Notes: generated by a model from the sequence alone, not told the origin. A DNA stretch of 64,000 nucleotides from Chryseobacterium vrystaatense (GCF_000737765.1 NZ_JPRI01000006.1:62001-126000); one strand, 5' to 3'; counted from the first letter of the stretch, positions 36,105 through 45,495 are shown. Made by a program: numbers and translations.

Positions 36105-37292
36105 CTATATAATACCCTGATAATACCTTAAGGTTTCATCAACCATTTTATCAATGCCGAATTTTGATTCGATTAATTTTCTGGCATTAAGTGCTATCCT
36201 GTTTCTTAGATCTTTGTCTTCAAAAATAAGATTGATCTTTTCATGAAAGTTGTCTTCGTCAGCAATAAGGCCGTTTACTGGCTCCTGTATAATTTCTTTA
36301 AAGGAATCTATAGCAGAGCATACAACAGGTTTTTGCATGGCCATTACTTCCAGCAAAGATAAGCTAAAATTTTCACCTTTGGAGGGGAAGCATACGACCT
36401 CTGCCTTGCTGATAAGCTGCACAATTTCCGTTCCCGATTTGTTTCCGTGGAAATGGATTGAATTTCTGATATCCATATCCTGAATGTTCTCATTGATATA
36501 GGCAGGGTAGTGGTTAGGATTTCCTATGAAATGAAGCGATGCACCGGAATGCATTTTTTTAAGTTGGATAAAAGCATTGATTAAAGTTTCTGCTCCTTTC
36601 TCAAATGATACATTCCCTAAAAAGAAAACAGATTTAGAAATGATTTCGGTATTTTCTTCTGGTTTGTAGAATTTCTCATCAATACCATTATAGATGAGTG
36701 TTGGATTTTTGATTGCAAAAAGGCTTTTGTTGATCATCTCATTGTACTGCGATATCGTTATGATATTTTGAGAAGTTTTAAAAGCCGCTTTTTCACAAAA
36801 AATTCTACCCTTGTGAACTTTTTTGTAGCCAAAATATTTTTCAAGAACAGACCATGAGCCATGACATCTGATTACGTAAGGAAGTTCCTTGGGAATAGAA
36901 AGCGCCAAACCATCAAAATCATGGATTTCTGCAATATCGAAGTGAAGATCATTTTTTTTGATCCAGGAACTTATTTTCTCTGATATTATTTTTTTCTCTG
37001 ATAGATATGTTCTAAAATGAATCTGTTCAAAAGCTTTCACTTTTCCCGTGAAAGATCGTATCAGTTCAAGAAGAGGATTAGCTTTGAAAATATCTTTTAT
37101 AGAATGGATATGTACACCGTCTTCCTCAATGTCAAATGCATACTTTGAGATCAGAAATACATGTACAGTGATTCCTCTTTTTACAAGTTCTGTACATAAA
37201 TTTTTATAAAAAATTCCTGTACCACCTACTTTTGGTGTGCGGGAGGATTTATACTCTCGGGATACAATAAGTACCTTTTTTATGGCTTTCAT
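36105..37292 (-). CDS. Glycosyltransferase family 4 (GT-B)
   Basis: A protein of 395 residues. The N-terminal Rossmann half has KVLIVSREYKSSRTPKVGGTGIFYKNL and IRCHGSW; the C-terminal GT1_4 half has VFFLGNVSFEKGAETLINAF, LHFIGNP and FPSKGENFSLSLLEVMAMQKPVV, with the donor-binding ExxxxxxxE-type motif. The start at 37292 overlaps the upstream gene stop by 4 bp (ATGA) and replaces a longer frame, so the two genes are translationally coupled. A retaining transferase building surface glycan. Confidence 0.85.
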   Translation of the reverse strand: MKAIKKVLIVSREYKSSRTPKVGGTGIFYKNLCTELVKRGITVHVFLISKYAFDIEEDGVHIHSIKDIFKANPLLELIRSFTGKVKAFEQIHFRTYLSEKKIISEKISSWIKKNDLHFDIAEIHDFDGLALSIPKELPYVIRCHGSWSVLEKYFGYKKVHKGRIFCEKAAFKTSQNIITISQYNEMINKSLFAIKNPTLIYNGIDEKFYKPEENTEIISKSVFFLGNVSFEKGAETLINAFIQLKKMHSGASLHFIGNPNHYPAYINENIQDMDIRNSIHFHGNKSGTEIVQLISKAEVVCFPSKGENFSLSLLEVMAMQKPVVCSAIDSFKEIIQEPVNGLIADEDNFHEKINLIFEDKDLRNRIALNARKLIESKFGIDKMVDETLRYYQGII

Positions 37293-38266
37293 GATTTCAG
37301 CTTGAATACAGTGTCTACCCAATGGTCAAGAGTGTACTTATTATAAATCTCTTCCGGCAGTTTTTGGTAAGGTGTGGTGAAAAAATCCTTTTTTACATTA
37401 CGGAAATTCTTGTCCAGCACCAAAATGTTATTAGGATTATAAAAATCATAAGTTTTGATCGTAGGATTATCGGTGATGACCTTTTTCTCAAGAGCCATGG
37501 CTTCAAATATTCTGAAGCTGAGCCCCGTCTGGTCGGCACGCATTAAATCAAGAATCACTTTACTGTTTTTATAATAGGAAGGAAGAGCATGATGAGGTAT
37601 TTTTTTTCTTCCGAATTTTAAAATTTCAATATTCTTTTTATCAAAAATTTGGTTCAGCTTATTTTTCCATCCCTTTTTTCCTACGATGTAGACCTCGAAT
37701 TTTACTTTTAAAGGACAAAGTCGGTTGATCAGTAAATTCAAAGCAGAGAGCCTCTTCTGATCATATGACGTAATATAAAACAGATCCAGTTTTGGACGCT
37801 GCTTTGCTGCAGGAATATGATCAAGATAATTATAATTCGTAATTTTTTCGAATCCGAAGTTTTTCACATCTTCGTCATCAAAAGAAAAGATGGTATCAAA
37901 GTAATGAAGAAGGTGTGTTGCAGGGTTTCTGGCCATGCTGTCGTACAGGTAGGCAATATTACGATCGGCATATTCTCTGATCTTCTGATGGATGCTTTCG
38001 TCAATAGCTTCCGGGTTGATGACAAGGATCTGATCCTGTTTGCCAATTTTTTCCAGAGATTCAAGAATGAAACTTTGTCTTTTGTGATATTTGGGGTTTT
38101 TGCCCAGAAAAATTTTACTGAAAGTGTTTTTCAGACGTTCTCCAGTATTTTTATGGGTAAAGGCTCCGATGTTGATATGGCATGCCTGAATGCCTCTATC
38201 ACTCAGTTTTTCCACTATGTGCTCATCATAATGCCAGAAATCGAAGCTGATTAAACAAATTTTCAT
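37289..38266 (-). CDS. RfaS/CgeB-like glycosyltransferase
   Basis: A protein of 325 residues resembling the LPS-core RfaS-like / CgeB-like group: the start MKICLISFDFWHYDEHIVEKL, then VILDLMRADQTGLSFRIFEAMALEKKVITDN near 238 and YDFYNPNNILVLD near 275. A GT-B enzyme acting in the cytoplasm on lipid-linked acceptor. It is the first gene of the minus-strand glycan run, with a -7 box at 38271-38278 only 5 bp upstream of the ATG; the true leader may thus be very short, or translation may begin at a later start. Confidence 0.75.
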   Translation of the reverse strand: MKICLISFDFWHYDEHIVEKLSDRGIQACHINIGAFTHKNTGERLKNTFSKIFLGKNPKYHKRQSFILESLEKIGKQDQILVINPEAIDESIHQKIREYADRNIAYLYDSMARNPATHLLHYFDTIFSFDDEDVKNFGFEKITNYNYLDHIPAAKQRPKLDLFYITSYDQKRLSALNLLINRLCPLKVKFEVYIVGKKGWKNKLNQIFDKKNIEILKFGRKKIPHHALPSYYKNSKVILDLMRADQTGLSFRIFEAMALEKKVITDNPTIKTYDFYNPNNILVLDKNFRNVKKDFFTTPYQKLPEEIYNKYTLDHWVDTVFKLKS

Positions 38267-38270
38267 ACTG

Positions 38271-38278
38271 CAAAAATA
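38271..38278 (-). promoter_or_regulatory. -7 promoter element, minus-strand glycan genes
   Basis: Reverse-strand TATTTTTG immediately before the ATG at 38266. It forms a divergent pair with the plus-strand box at 38300-38307. Confidence 0.5.
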
Positions 38279-38299
38279 AAAATTTCATATTTAAATTTA

Positions 38300-38307
38300 T
38301 ATTTTTG
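38300..38307 (+). promoter_or_regulatory. -7 promoter element for the plus-strand GT4 gene
   Basis: TATTTTTG, 18 bp before the ATG at 38326; it rules out the TTG and ATG at 38305 and 38308 as translated starts. Confidence 0.6.
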
Positions 38308-38325
38308 ATGAAAAGCTTAACAGTA

Positions 38326-39405
38326 ATGGAACATAAAATCCTGATTGATGCCGAAAGATTGAAGTACCCGAAGTCGGGAATTGCAAACGTATGTGTTTCA
38401 TTAATAAAGGGTCTGGACGAGAAAGGGTCTGATTTTGAGTACTTTTTTTATGGACCAAAAAAAAATATTCCACCGACAAAAAAAAAAATAAATATTATCG
38501 ACTGGAAATTCTGGCAAAAAAGAATTTCTATCAATACAAAATCTTTTTCTCTGATCCATACAGCCCATCAGCTTTCTAAATATTTTCATACTGTAAGAGC
38601 CGGGCAGAAAAAAGTAGTGACGCTTCATGATCTTAATTTTCTGCACGATGGAAGCTCTGAACAAAAAGTGGAAAAAACTATAAAGACCGTTCAGAAAAAT
38701 CTTGGGAATGCAGATGCTGTAGTATGTATTTCAGAATTTGTTAAAAATGATTTTCTTAAAAATAAAAAACTTTTTACTTTAAAAAATAATGTCAGAGTAG
38801 ATGTCATCTACAACGGATTGATATTTCCTGAATCTGCTGAATTTAAATCTGATCATAAGTACAGCTTCATAGGGAAGAAATATATTCTAAATATTGGGGT
38901 GCTTTTTCCTAAAAAAAATCAGGAGGCACTTCTTGATCTTATTTCAAAAAATGACAGAGACCTTGTGCTGGTAACCTCTTCTGCAAAATCTGCTTACAAG
39001 GAAAAATTTTTAGAAAAAATAAAAATATTAGGATTGGAAAAAAGGGTTCATATCCTGGAGAATGTAGATAATAATGAAAAATACTTTCTCATACAGCACT
39101 GCGAATCTTACTGCCATCCATCATTAGCTGAGGGTTTTGGTATTCCACCTGTGGAAGCGATGTATTTTGGAAAACCAGTCTTTTTAAGCACACTGACCAG
39201 TCTTCCTGAAATTGGTGGGGATCTGGCTTTTTATTTTGACAACTTTTCAGCAGAACATATGCAGCATGTATATGCATCGGGAATGCAGACATATGGTGCC
39301 AGAAAAGATGAATATATGATACGGTTAAAAAACCGGGCCATGAAGTTCGGCTATCAGGAAATGGCTGATGCTTATGAAAAACTTTATAAGGAACTTTTGA
39401 ATTAA
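38326..39405 (+). CDS. Glycosyltransferase family 4 (GT-B)
   Basis: A protein of 359 residues (MEHKILIDAERLKYPKSGIANV). The N-terminal half has KKVVTLHDLNFLHD and AVVCISEFVKNDFL; the C-terminal half has YILNIGVLFPKKNQEALLDL and CHPSLAEGFGIPPVEAMYFGKPVFLS, a GT4 donor site with EGFGIPPVEAM. It resembles mannosyl- or other hexosyltransferases. The start was chosen from the -7 box at 38300-38307. It is the only plus-strand gene in the glycan locus, and its last 4 bp overlap the convergent deacetylase gene. Confidence 0.87.
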   Translation: MEHKILIDAERLKYPKSGIANVCVSLIKGLDEKGSDFEYFFYGPKKNIPPTKKKINIIDWKFWQKRISINTKSFSLIHTAHQLSKYFHTVRAGQKKVVTLHDLNFLHDGSSEQKVEKTIKTVQKNLGNADAVVCISEFVKNDFLKNKKLFTLKNNVRVDVIYNGLIFPESAEFKSDHKYSFIGKKYILNIGVLFPKKNQEALLDLISKNDRDLVLVTSSAKSAYKEKFLEKIKILGLEKRVHILENVDNNEKYFLIQHCESYCHPSLAEGFGIPPVEAMYFGKPVFLSTLTSLPEIGGDLAFYFDNFSAEHMQHVYASGMQTYGARKDEYMIRLKNRAMKFGYQEMADAYEKLYKELLN

Positions 39406-40208
39406 AGTTTGATCTTTCCGAGCTTTAATTTCCATTTAAAAACGTCGAAACTATCACCCCCTTTGATGTCAATTCTTTTGATCTCAAATTTATTTTTCCA
39501 GGGAAAATAGGAAATATTGTTTCCGATACGTAAAGCTGAAGTAATACCTGCTTTTTCCAGTATGGAAAAGAACTCTTTTTTTTGTACCCCTTTCTTAGGG
39601 AATTTACCATAAGGGTAGGCAAGTACCTTTGTAAAAGGAATTTCTTTTTCTTCTAAAGTGCGGATGTTTTGATGAAGATCATCTGCTGCCTCCTGCAAAG
39701 AAATCTGTGAATAGTTTTTGTGAGTATGACTGTGCAGCGCAATTTCTACGTATTGAGGATTAAGAGATCTAATCTCATCAAACGTCATCATATCGCGGTT
39801 TTGATTGGTCTCATCATTCTGAATGAGTCCGGTTGGAATAAAAATAGTAGCCTTTAGCTGGTACTTTTCCAGTAACGGGACCATGTACTGAAGATTATTA
39901 AGGTAGCCGTCATCAAAAGTAAGAATGAGTTTGTGTTTCAGATCACTGTTGCTGTTCAGATCATTAAAAAACAAGGTGTTATAATTGTTTTTAACATACT
40001 GAAGCTGTTTTTCCAGATTCTCTACTGATACAGTAAGTGAGTCCTTGCTGGGAATTTCTCTCTCCGGCAAGACCTTATGATACATGAGAATTCGGACACT
40101 TTCAGTTTTCGAAAATCCTAGTGTCCTTTTAACAAATTTGAACATGGCTATCTGAATTTTTGGATCCGTTTGTTTTTTATGGAGTTTATACCAATAAAAA
40201 TGTATCAC
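39402..40208 (-). CDS. Polysaccharide deacetylase family protein (NodB fold)
   Basis: A protein of 268 residues with the NodB motifs LTFDDGYLNN (metal-binding Asp pair), ALHSHTHKNYSQIS (HxxxH-type, HSHTH) and VLAYPYGKF. Family members remove N-acetyl groups from glycans or peptidoglycan fragments using a divalent metal. No signal peptide is evident, so it could be cytoplasmic or membrane-associated via MIHFYWYKL. An internal ATG at 40145 (MFKFVKRTLGF) is an alternative start; the -7 box at 40302-40309 does not decide between them. Confidence 0.85.
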   Translation of the reverse strand: MIHFYWYKLHKKQTDPKIQIAMFKFVKRTLGFSKTESVRILMYHKVLPEREIPSKDSLTVSVENLEKQLQYVKNNYNTLFFNDLNSNSDLKHKLILTFDDGYLNNLQYMVPLLEKYQLKATIFIPTGLIQNDETNQNRDMMTFDEIRSLNPQYVEIALHSHTHKNYSQISLQEAADDLHQNIRTLEEKEIPFTKVLAYPYGKFPKKGVQKKEFFSILEKAGITSALRIGNNISYFPWKNKFEIKRIDIKGGDSFDVFKWKLKLGKIKL

Positions 40209-40301
40209 GTTCCATATAATTCTATTGTTTTTTTATGATGGTCTAATTTACGATCTAAGTAGTGTATAAGTCTACTTAAAATGACTTCTGTTACAATTCC
40301 T

Positions 40302-40309
40302 CAAATTTA
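40302..40309 (-). promoter_or_regulatory. -7 promoter element for the deacetylase gene
   Basis: Reverse-strand TAAATTTG, 94 bp before the ATG at 40208. Confidence 0.45.
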
Positions 40310-40477
40310 ATTAAATATTGGATACAGCAGCTTAAAAATACCTTAAAATAAGACGAGGCAACTGAAACAAGTCATTACAAAACTAAAGAAAGCTATTTGA
40401 AGGAGCAGAAAAAAAAGATAAACAGAGACTATCTGAATATCTACAACGTTTTTTCTCATTGTATAATGGTCATAAAA

Positions 40478-40510
40478 AGAACAGCCGGCTGCAAGCAGGC
40501 CGGCTGTTTT
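40478..40510 (-). terminator. Terminator of the rocD-GT2 unit
   Basis: A stem AACAGCCGG/CCGGCTGTT whose inner bases also pair (CTGC/GCAG), followed on the minus strand by TTTTTATG, 18 bp past the stop at 40528. Confidence 0.8.
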
Positions 40511-40527
40511 ATTGTATATCGGTAAGG

Positions 40528-41286
40528 CTATTTTTTGAATTTAAGGATTTCATTGATTTTTATATATTTCAGGAAGGTGTAAAATGCTCCGGTAATAGAA
40601 ATATAAAATCCGGCAACACCATCCAAAAATCCCAGTTTGAAAAAATAGGTCTTCATGAAATCATAGAAAGGGGAAAAGATAATCTTGAAAAGAGTTACTG
40701 ATTTTCCGTTTGATACCTTTTTTTCTGCCATCAATTGTGTGTAATTGTTGATCTTTTCAATATGATGGGCAATACTTTTATAGGTATAGTGATTGATATT
40801 TCCGGGCAGCTTTCCTTTTCTGTCTTCTGTAATAAAGCATTCATGGACCAGATCATCGGTGTATTTTCCGTGATCTTTTCTAAAGAATCTTTCTCTCCAT
40901 ACATTACCCCAACCGCCGTATTTAATGGTTTTACTCAGCAGGATATTGTTGAAGTGAATCTGATATACATTATATGGAGGATTGGAGCTTTTTAAAATTT
41001 CTTTAATAGCATTGATTGCTGTTTCATCCGGAACTTCATCGGAATCCAGAAACAAAATCCATTCTCCTGAAGCTAAAGAAAGGGTATAGTTTTTCTGACA
41101 GCCAAAGCCGCGGAATTTTTTTCTGATAAATTTCACTTTTGGAAATCCGGTACAGATTTCCTCAGTTTTGTCTGTGGAAAAAGAATCAACGATAATAATC
41201 TCATCGGCTATTTCATCAATGCTCCTGATACTTTTCTCAATGATTCTTTCTCCATTTAAAACAATATAACAGACTGATAACTTCAT
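40528..41286 (-). CDS. Glycosyltransferase family 2, WaaE/KdtX-like
   Basis: A protein of 252 residues: [63 protein letters not shown] (metal-binding DSDE) and the YGGWGNVWRERFFRKDHGKY segment typical of WaaE-type LPS-core beta-glucosyltransferases. A hydrophobic C-terminus (residues 208-245) could dock on the membrane. Its start overlaps the rocD stop by 1 bp (TTAATG), so the two are translationally coupled though metabolically unrelated. Confidence 0.85.
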   Translation of the reverse strand: MKLSVCYIVLNGERIIEKSIRSIDEIADEIIIVDSFSTDKTEEICTGFPKVKFIRKKFRGFGCQKNYTLSLASGEWILFLDSDEVPDETAINAIKEILKSSNPPYNVYQIHFNNILLSKTIKYGGWGNVWRERFFRKDHGKYTDDLVHECFITEDRKGKLPGNINHYTYKSIAHHIEKINNYTQLMAEKKVSNGKSVTLFKIIFSPFYDFMKTYFFKLGFLDGVAGFYISITGAFYTFLKYIKINEILKFKK

Positions 41287-42533
41287 TAACGAAATTCTGT
41301 AATAGTTTTTTCAATGATTTTAACACAGTCTAATAACTGCTCTTCTGTGATGACCAAAGGTGGTGCTAACCTGATGATGTTTCCATGCGTAGGTTTTGCA
41401 AGCAGGCCGTTTTCTTTCAACTGTAAACATAGATTCCATGCTGTAGAGCTGTCCGGTGTATCGTTGATCAGAATAGCATTTAAAAGACCCTTTCCTCTTA
41501 CTTTGGTAATAAGGTCATGTTTTTCAATGATCTTTTCAATTTCAGATCTGAATAGCTGACCCAGCTGTTCTGCTCTTTCTGAAAGTTTCTCATCAGCCAC
41601 AACATCCAAAGCTGCCACTGCCACTGCACAGGCAATAGGGTTTCCTCCGAACGTAGATCCGTGCTGTCCTGGCTTGATCACATTCATGATGTTGTCATTG
41701 GCCAATACTGCTGATACAGGATACATTCCTCCGGAAAGAGCTTTTCCTAAAATAAGAATATCAGGCTGTACATTTTCATGGTGACATGCAATCAGCTGTC
41801 CTGTTCTTGCAATACCGGTCTGAACCTCGTCAGCGATGAAAAGTACATTATGTTTTTTACAAAGTTCAGAAGCGTTTTTCAGATAACCTTCATCCGGAAC
41901 ATATACACCTGCTTCCCCCTGAATAGGTTCCACTAAAAATGCAGCGATATTTCCAGCTTCTCTATTCAATACTTCTTCAAGTGCTGCCGTATCATTATAA
42001 GGAATTTTAATAAATCCAGGTGTGAAAGGTCCATAGTTTTGGTTAGCATCCGGATCATTAGAGAAAGAAACAATAGTAGTTGTTCTTCCGTGGAAATTAT
42101 TTTCACAAACGATAATCTTCGCTGCGTTTTCTGAAATTCCTTTTACTTCATAACTCCATTTTCTCGCTAATTTTACAGCAGTTTCTACAGCTTCAGCTCC
42201 GGAGTTCATAGGAAGAACCTTATCAAATCCAAAAAGAGTAGTGATTTTCTGCTCGTACTCGCCCAGGTTTGAATTGTAAAATGCTCTTGAAGTCAGGGCC
42301 AGCTTCTTAGCCTGGTTTACTAAAGCCTCTACAATTTTTGGATGAGAATGTCCTTGATTCACAGCAGAATATGCTGAAAGAAAATCATAGTACTTTTTAC
42401 CTTCTACATCCCATACAAAAACGCCTTCTCCCCGGTCAAGAACTACTGGAAGAGGATGATAGTTATGCGCTCCATGTTTGTCTTCGAGGTCAATGAAATA
42501 CTGTGAGTTTTTTGCTGTTGCTGCTGTTGACAT
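41286..42533 (-). CDS. rocD: Ornithine-oxo-acid transaminase (ornithine aminotransferase)
   Basis: A protein of 415 residues of the class III PLP aminotransferases. The RocD features are [69 protein letters not shown] and the PLP lysine in [15 protein letters not shown]. It transfers the delta-amino group of ornithine to 2-oxoglutarate, giving glutamate semialdehyde for proline or glutamate metabolism. Full length. A -7 box lies 17 bp upstream. Confidence 0.95.
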   Translation of the reverse strand: MSTAATAKNSQYFIDLEDKHGAHNYHPLPVVLDRGEGVFVWDVEGKKYYDFLSAYSAVNQGHSHPKIVEALVNQAKKLALTSRAFYNSNLGEYEQKITTLFGFDKVLPMNSGAEAVETAVKLARKWSYEVKGISENAAKIIVCENNFHGRTTTIVSFSNDPDANQNYGPFTPGFIKIPYNDTAALEEVLNREAGNIAAFLVEPIQGEAGVYVPDEGYLKNASELCKKHNVLFIADEVQTGIARTGQLIACHHENVQPDILILGKALSGGMYPVSAVLANDNIMNVIKPGQHGSTFGGNPIACAVAVAALDVVADEKLSERAEQLGQLFRSEIEKIIEKHDLITKVRGKGLLNAILINDTPDSSTAWNLCLQLKENGLLAKPTHGNIIRLAPPLVITEEQLLDCVKIIEKTITEFR

Positions 42534-42549
42534 ATGTTTCGGTTTTTGA

Positions 42550-42557
42550 CAAATTTA
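42550..42557 (-). promoter_or_regulatory. -7 promoter element for rocD
   Basis: Reverse-strand TAAATTTG, 17 bp before the ATG. Confidence 0.6.
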
Positions 42558-42745
42558 AGCATTATTAATGAGATGCATGAACAAAAACGTAATACAGTAC
42601 ACAGGCTTATTTAAAGTGTATTTTAAGGGTGCACTCTGCTGTTTTAGAAAATATTTCCTTAGCAGATCAGGTCATGCAGGTTTTATATCTTTATGACTTG
42701 AGTTTTTTTATCGTAAGCTTTTGTATTTATTTTTTAACCCTGATT

Positions 42746-43639
42746 CTATGTTGAAAGAAGATTCTTTTTAATTTTCTCCTGTGTCGTTTTGTCAATGTGT
42801 AATCCTTGTTCAAAATAATTTTCTATAGAACCATAATTTTTTTCAACTGTGTTAAAAGAAGCATCCAGATATTCTTTCCTGACTCCAATCACATCGAGTA
42901 TAATGTCTTTTTTTACACCTGCTGCTACAAACGAATCTATTTGTTTCTGATAGGCAGGTATTAGATAAGTGTTTGAATCTAAATAGTTGCTGTAAATCTG
43001 ATCTTTTGGAGTTCCCAGAAGGGCAAGAAGAGAGGCTGCAGCCCACCCGGTCCTGTCTTTTCCTGCTGTACAGTGAAAAAGAGCGGGTAAATTCTTATCA
43101 TTGGCTAGTGAAAGGAAAAAATCATGATATGCTTTTTTGGCACTTGGCAATTCTACAAGATCTGTGTAGACCTGCTTAAATAATTCAACAGCTTTGCCAT
43201 TACCCATTATGGTATTGACTTCGTTTGTGTTTTGTAAAGTTTTTGCTAAGGTAGCAACACCTGCAGAACTGTTATCAGCAAGAACATTTAACCATATTTC
43301 TTTTGAATCTCCTGATATCTGATCGGGAAATTGTGCCCTTTCTTCAGCTGTTCTTAAATCATAAATGGTTTTTAGATGGAGGGCTTGTAGTTTTGAGATA
43401 TCTTCTCTTGAAATTGGATTAAGCTGGTTGGAACGATAGACTAAACCTTCCTTTATTTTTTTTCCGTCTGTGGTGTCATATCCTCCTAAATCTCTGAGGT
43501 TGGGTACAGATTGAATATTAAGGTTAACACCTGCAATTACATCTTGCGGGGATTCTGTTTTTGCCGTTTTGTTACAGCGCAAATTGGATATTATCATTAA
43601 AAATAAAATGGAGTAGTTAATACATATTTTTTTCATCAT
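42746..43639 (-). CDS. Tyrosine-protein phosphatase-like lipoprotein
   Basis: A protein of 297 residues. The signal MMKKICINYSILFLMIISNLRC gives a lipobox-like cysteine at 22. The phosphatase loop is HCTAGKDRTG (CX5R), and NLRDLGGY near 48 and LVYRSNQL are hallmarks of the atypical Tyr phosphatase group (Y_phosphatase3, MptpB-like), which can act on phosphotyrosine and phosphoinositides. An export signal on such an enzyme suggests periplasmic or surface action; the substrate is unknown. Two adjacent ATGs give alternative starts one codon apart. Confidence 0.85.
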   Translation of the reverse strand: MMKKICINYSILFLMIISNLRCNKTAKTESPQDVIAGVNLNIQSVPNLRDLGGYDTTDGKKIKEGLVYRSNQLNPISREDISKLQALHLKTIYDLRTAEERAQFPDQISGDSKEIWLNVLADNSSAGVATLAKTLQNTNEVNTIMGNGKAVELFKQVYTDLVELPSAKKAYHDFFLSLANDKNLPALFHCTAGKDRTGWAAASLLALLGTPKDQIYSNYLDSNTYLIPAYQKQIDSFVAAGVKKDIILDVIGVRKEYLDASFNTVEKNYGSIENYFEQGLHIDKTTQEKIKKNLLST

Positions 43640-43811
43640 GTGGCTGTCTGTTTTTTATGTTAAAAAGCAAATTTTTCCATTTCTTTCAGCAGATTTTTTG
43701 CTTCTGCAGCCGCTAATTTACAACATTATAGACCGTTTAAAGTGGTTTTTAAAGTATATGCATTATATTATTAAAAGCAGTTGAAAATTTACTATAACTA
43801 TATTAAAATAA

Positions 43812-43844
43812 AAAAAAGCATACCCATTTTCAGGTTATGCTTTA
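43812..43844 (-). terminator. Terminator of the unknown protein gene at 43881
   Basis: A stem of about ten pairs, AAAGCATACC/GGTTATGCTTT with one bulge, then a T-run on the minus strand. Confidence 0.7.
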
Positions 43845-43880
43845 CTGTTTTCTTATCTGCTCTATCATGTGTTCATCAGG

Positions 43881-44672
43881 TTATATCATACTGCTTATTT
43901 CCCTGTACAATATTTTTTCTCCATCAGAAAGCGTAAACTCAGCTTTCTTTTTCGAATACTGTCTTTTGGGAGAATTATATTCCATTTGTATCGTAAGGGT
44001 TGCTTTGTACACTGACGTTTTTGGCAGATATTTTTTATCGATTTCTTCTTTTAAGTGAGCTGGAATAATGATTTCTGAATTGAAAAAAGAATCGAACCCA
44101 TAATCTCTCTGCTCAGCTATGATCGTTCCTGTACATTCTATAGCTCCAATTCCTTTAATATTCCATTCAATGGATTCATCATTTTTTCCACCGTTGTCCA
44201 CATAAGAAGGGGCAAAAAAAAGAAGATTCCAAAAAGGCTCTTTCTGTTTATTGGTGTAAAAAAGATGCTCATCTTCCAAATCCCTCAGGTATTGATTTCT
44301 GAATACATCAGCATTCTCGTATTTTTCGTGGAGATTTGCTGTTTTCTGTTTCCAGTTTTCCACATTTTTTTTATGATCTGAAGCATTAAGGAAAACTCCC
44401 TGTTCATCTACATGGATCTCCAAAGGGTAAAAACTCTGTTCAAGTTCATGGAGAACTTCCATAAAAGGATTCTCAGAAAGCAACGGGGCATCCTCTATTT
44501 TTTCTATCAGCCAGTTTTTGGTATGATCTTCATTTTCTGTCTCCTGTATATTAAGTTTACACGAAGAATGGAATCCTTTTTTTTCTCCAAACTGTACTTC
44601 AAGAGAGTTTTCCACATGGTAAACATGTGTTCCTGAATATTTCTGAAAAGGTTTAACTTTGTTTTCTTCCAT
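43881..44672 (-). CDS. Hypothetical protein, cytoplasmic
   Basis: A protein of 263 residues with no signal peptide or membrane segment; acidic and Lys-rich, predicted mostly beta at the ends with a helical middle (FMEVLHELEQSFYPLEIHVDEQGVF, then KKNVENWKQKTANLHEKYENADVFRNQYL). It ends SDGEKILYREISSMI. I recognise no family. It sits about 0.8 kb downstream of the orphan T6SS tube gene, with a YdcF gene between them; a link to type VI secretion is only a guess. It has its own terminator. Confidence 0.6.
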   Translation of the reverse strand: MEENKVKPFQKYSGTHVYHVENSLEVQFGEKKGFHSSCKLNIQETENEDHTKNWLIEKIEDAPLLSENPFMEVLHELEQSFYPLEIHVDEQGVFLNASDHKKNVENWKQKTANLHEKYENADVFRNQYLRDLEDEHLFYTNKQKEPFWNLLFFAPSYVDNGGKNDESIEWNIKGIGAIECTGTIIAEQRDYGFDSFFNSEIIIPAHLKEEIDKKYLPKTSVYKATLTIQMEYNSPKRQYSKKKAEFTLSDGEKILYREISSMI

Positions 44673-44733
44673 GATTATTTTTTATATTGCCTATAATTCA
44701 AATTTCAAATTGCCTTTTTCAAAATATTTTAAA

Positions 44734-45285
44734 CTAAAAATAGTAGGCAGGAAATTCTCTCAGAATAGAATACCCATCTCGGATTTCAAAATAATGAGGA
44801 CTGGAGCTGGAAATAGAATTAAAATGATGTCTTTTAAACAATTTCTTAATCCGTGTCTGATGATAGTACTGAGATATTGAGACGATACTTTTATACTGTA
44901 AACTATTAGCTGCTTTTATGGAATTAACGACCGTTTTTTCAGTATTATCTCCATGATTATCAGTGATAATTATTTCCAAAGGAATTTGATGGGCTGCCAG
45001 ATATTTTTTCATTTCGGTACCTTCCCAATATCCTTCTTTGCCTAAACCACCACTTACGAATATTTGTTTTATCTGTTTCTTTCTATATAATTTAATAGCA
45101 TGATCCAGTCTGGCTTTCAATCTGGGAGATAAAGTTCCGTCCGTATTAACTTTATTGCCAAATACTACTGCCAAATCAGCGTTCTGCTCCGTATTGCTTA
45201 ATCCATCATTGATTATGTAAATAGAATGAACGGCAAACCATAACACTCCTGATACAATAAAGAATTTGAAAATATTTTTCACCAT
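44734..45285 (-). CDS. YdcF/SanA-like (DUF218) membrane-anchored protein
   Basis: A protein of 183 residues. One N-terminal membrane helix (about residues 7-25) is followed by the DUF218 domain: ADLAVVFGNKVNTDGTLSPRLKARLDHAI, KQIFVSGGLGKEGYWEGTEMKKYL, IITDNHGDNTEKTVVNSI, and ISQYYHQTRIKKLF. This resembles SanA, an envelope-barrier protein, more than ElyC; the biochemical activity of the family is not settled. The domain should face the periplasm. Full length. Confidence 0.8.
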   Translation of the reverse strand: MVKNIFKFFIVSGVLWFAVHSIYIINDGLSNTEQNADLAVVFGNKVNTDGTLSPRLKARLDHAIKLYRKKQIKQIFVSGGLGKEGYWEGTEMKKYLAAHQIPLEIIITDNHGDNTEKTVVNSIKAANSLQYKSIVSISQYYHQTRIKKLFKRHHFNSISSSSPHYFEIRDGYSILREFPAYYF

Positions 45286-45417
45286 ATGATTAATGTACTA
45301 CCGAATTTTTACTATTCCTGCAGTAAATATCCTACTTTGTTTTGGGGTAAACAAAAAACCGAAAACGTAAATTCTACATTATTCGTAATTTTCAGTAAGG
45401 AATTAGTAAATACATTC

Positions 45418-45465
45418 AAAAAAGACAGAACAGCATCCCTGAAATCGGGTGTACCATTCTGTCTG
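45418..45465 (-). terminator. Branched terminator of the tssD gene
   Basis: An outer stem AGACAGAA/TTCTGTCT encloses an inner ATCCCTGA/TCGGGT-type hairpin; on the minus strand it ends in TTTTTTG. It lies 31 bp past the tssD stop. Confidence 0.7.
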
Positions 45466-45495
45466 CTGCTTTTTCCTGATGTAGGTATTACATTC

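Larger units (their letters stand above)
40209..40527. other. Gene-free stretch in the glycan locus
   Basis: It contains the deacetylase promoter box (reverse-strand TAAATTTG at 40302-40309, a leader of about 90 nt) and the terminator of the upstream GT2 gene at 40478-40510. I see nothing else in it. Confidence 0.55.

Noticed and set aside
37817..38254. Plus-strand open frame of 145 codons
   Set aside because: Antisense to the RfaS-like glycosyltransferase gene, which has clear family motifs.
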